Assembly (NCBI RefSeq): GCF_943912825.1
Contig: NZ_CALTUX010000031.1
Location: 1 to 23,156 of the forward strand
DNA: 23,156 bases
From: an uncultured Anaerococcus sp.
GTDB lineage: Bacteria > Bacillota > Clostridia > Tissierellales > Peptoniphilaceae
Direction of reading: 5' to 3'
Each line of letters opens with the position of its first letter. The stretch's first letter is position 1. The notes beneath the pieces are model-generated. The model did no database searches. It saw only the letters and a list, made by a program, of their open reading frames with translations, and was not told the DNA's origin. Position numbers and translations under genes: made by a program. Below are positions 21,789-23,156 of the stretch, piece by piece.

Positions 21789-23156
21789 TTACTCAGCGTC
21801 TTCTTCAATAGATCCAAGTAAATCTTCTGAGCCTTGTGCTGATAGAGCTTGTGCAAGCATATCACCAAGGTTGTTATTTAGATCATCATCACCAAATGAT
21901 GCAGAAGAGTTATCTCTCTCTACTTTTCTTCTTGGTCTATCGTTTGTTCTAGCTTGTCTTCTAGGTTTTCTTTCTGGTCTTTCTGGAGCTTCTTTTAAAG
22001 CTTTGATGCTAAGACCAACTTTTTCATCTTCAGTATCAATTGAGATTATCTTTACTTCGATTGTATCACCAACTGTAAGCTCATCAGATGGTTTTTCAAC
22101 ATGATCCCAAGAAATTTCAGAAACGTGAACTAAGCCTTCTACACCATCAGCTACTTCTACAAATGCACCAAAGTCAAGTAGGTTTACTACTTTACCTTCA
22201 ACTACATCGCCAACTTTGTGGCTATTTACAAAGCTTTCAAATGGTTTATCAAGAAGTTGTTTACGACCTAGAGATATTCTATTTTTCTCTTTGTTAAGTT
22301 TTAGGATTTTAACTTCGATTTCATCATCAACATTTAGGACATCAGAAGGATGTTCAACTCTTGTCCAAGCTATGTCTGAAACGTGAAGTAATCCGTCAAG
22401 TCCGTTAACTTCTACGAATGCACCAAAGTCAGTTAGTCTTGCTACCTTACCTGTAACTACTTGACCTTCTTCTAAATCTTCCCAAAGGTCATCAAGTTCT
22501 GCTTCAAGTACGTCTTTTCTAGATAGAACAAGTCTATTTTTTCTTTCGTCGATGCTGATGATCTTAAGATCCCATTCTTCACCTACGAATTTCTTTAAGT
22601 TTTTAACAAAGTATGTTGCTATTTGGCTAGCAGGTACGAAACCATTTACACCATTAACTTCAACAGTTAGACCGCCCTTATTAAAGCCAACAACTTTACC
22701 ATGTACTAATTCGTCATTTTCAAACTTTTCAGCTAGTTCTTTCCATGCTTTCATACCTTCTACTCTTCTTGTAGAAAGGCTAACATTTCCTTCACCATCA
22801 TCAAGTTTGATAACGAATACGTCTATATCATCACCAACTTCAAAACTGTTTTTAGGATCTTTTTGTTCCTCTTCAGTCATTTCGTCTAGTTTAACAATAC
22901 CATCTGCACGATATTGGATATCTACAAATACCTCATCATCCTTAACGTTGATTACTGTACCTGTGATCACCTCTTTAGGGTAAATCTTCTTTAAACTATC
23001 CTCTAGACTGTTCATAAATTCTTCTTTTGTGAATTCATCCATACTACTTACTACCTCCTTAATAATCGAATCAGGCGTAGATGCACCTGCGATTATTCCT
23101 AATTTTTTAAATTTAGAGAGCTTTTGCAAAGGTAGATCTTTAACAGTTTCAATCCT
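21789..23156 (-). CDS. IspH::S1 fusion protein, C-terminal part (gene runs off the window)
   Basis: The frame is open to the window edge, so only the last 455 residues are seen and no start is present. The first about 40 residues (RIETVKDLPLQKLSKFKK then LGIIAGASTPDSIIKEV) are the C-terminal end of IspH, the [4Fe-4S] reductase making isopentenyl and dimethylallyl diphosphate; GASTPD is its conserved substrate-binding segment. Four S1 RNA-binding repeats follow (about 60-130, 145-215, 227-300 and 312-385 of the visible part), each with the strand pattern VxGKVxxxxxFGAFVEV...GLxHVSxI best seen in repeats 3 and 4. The tail is Arg/Pro-rich, then acidic. IspH-S1 fusions are known in Clostridia. 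The S1 part may act as a ribosomal protein S1-like factor. Confidence 0.93.
   Translation of the reverse strand, partial: RIETVKDLPLQKLSKFKKLGIIAGASTPDSIIKEVVSSMDEFTKEEFMNSLEDSLKKIYPKEVITGTVINVKDDEVFVDIQYRADGIVKLDEMTEEEQKDPKNSFEVGDDIDVFVIKLDDGEGNVSLSTRRVEGMKAWKELAEKFENDELVHGKVVGFNKGGLTVEVNGVNGFVPASQIATYFVKNLKKFVGEEWDLKIISIDERKNRLVLSRKDVLEAELDDLWEDLEEGQVVTGKVARLTDFGAFVEVNGLDGLLHVSDIAWTRVEHPSDVLNVDDEIEVKILKLNKEKNRISLGRKQLLDKPFESFVNSHKVGDVVEGKVVNLLDFGAFVEVADGVEGLVHVSEISWDHVEKPSDELTVGDTIEVKIISIDTEDEKVGLSIKALKEAPERPERKPRRQARTNDRPRRKVERDNSSASFGDDDLNNNLGDMLAQALSAQGSEDLLGSIEEDAE

Noticed and set aside
1..23156. CRISPR arrays, insertion sequences, prophage genes, toxin-antitoxin pairs and other defence modules
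   Set aside because: No regularly spaced repeats, transposase or integrase motifs, or terminal inverted repeats were found. All substantial frames are accounted for by housekeeping genes.

Overview
The window is low-GC DNA with tightly packed operons, strong AAGGAGG-type ribosome binding sites and TTGACA/TATAAT-type promoters, which points to the Firmicutes. An IspH enzyme fused to four S1 domains, a V-type ATPase, and the linkage of gap-pgk-tpiA-eno to secG-rnr-smpB suggest an anaerobic clostridial lineage. A Peptoniphilaceae-like member (Anaerococcus, Peptoniphilus or Finegoldia group) is my best guess from memory, not a proven assignment. Every gene but one lies on the minus strand, so transcription runs mostly from high to low coordinates. 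I found no tRNA, rRNA, CRISPR array, insertion sequence or phage gene, and no gene-free stretch longer than about 155 bases.

Layout, from high to low coordinates. 21789-23156 is the 3' part of an ispH::S1 fusion gene that runs off the window, ending at a strong hairpin terminator. 20380-21732 is miaB (tRNA methylthiotransferase) with its own terminator. 12002-20256 is a nine-gene V-type ATPase operon in the order C, I-N::G, I-C, K, F, E, A, B, D. 10810-11976 is the lone plus-strand gene, a RodA-family glycan polymerase. It converges on the ATPase operon at a shared bidirectional terminator and diverges from nth. 7841-10704 is nth, a Cof-type HAD phosphatase, trmL and trxB, overlapping or nearly so. 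3422-7775 is the lower-glycolysis cluster gap, pgk, tpiA, eno, with a near-consensus promoter before gap and an attenuator-like hairpin after it. 53-3316 is secG, rnr, smpB and a GNAT acetyltransferase.

The most notable content is the ATPase operon. The membrane subunit I, normally one protein of about 650 residues, is encoded as two overlapping genes. The break falls between two strands of its cytoplasmic distal lobe. The first half continues into a coiled-coil segment of about 100 residues that looks like the peripheral-stalk subunit G/H, for which the operon has no separate gene. The second half begins with its own well-placed ribosome binding site. In known V/A-ATPases the E/G stalk contacts this part of subunit I, so the arrangement resembles a covalently tethered stalk rather than a decayed gene. 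Subunit F in the same operon also ends early, without the usual C-terminal helix.

Other points: nth appears to lack any ATG/GTG/TTG start at its homologous N-terminus and may use ATT; the glycolytic cluster has no phosphoglycerate mutase gene; a perfect inverted repeat overlaps the putative -10 box of the ATPase operon.
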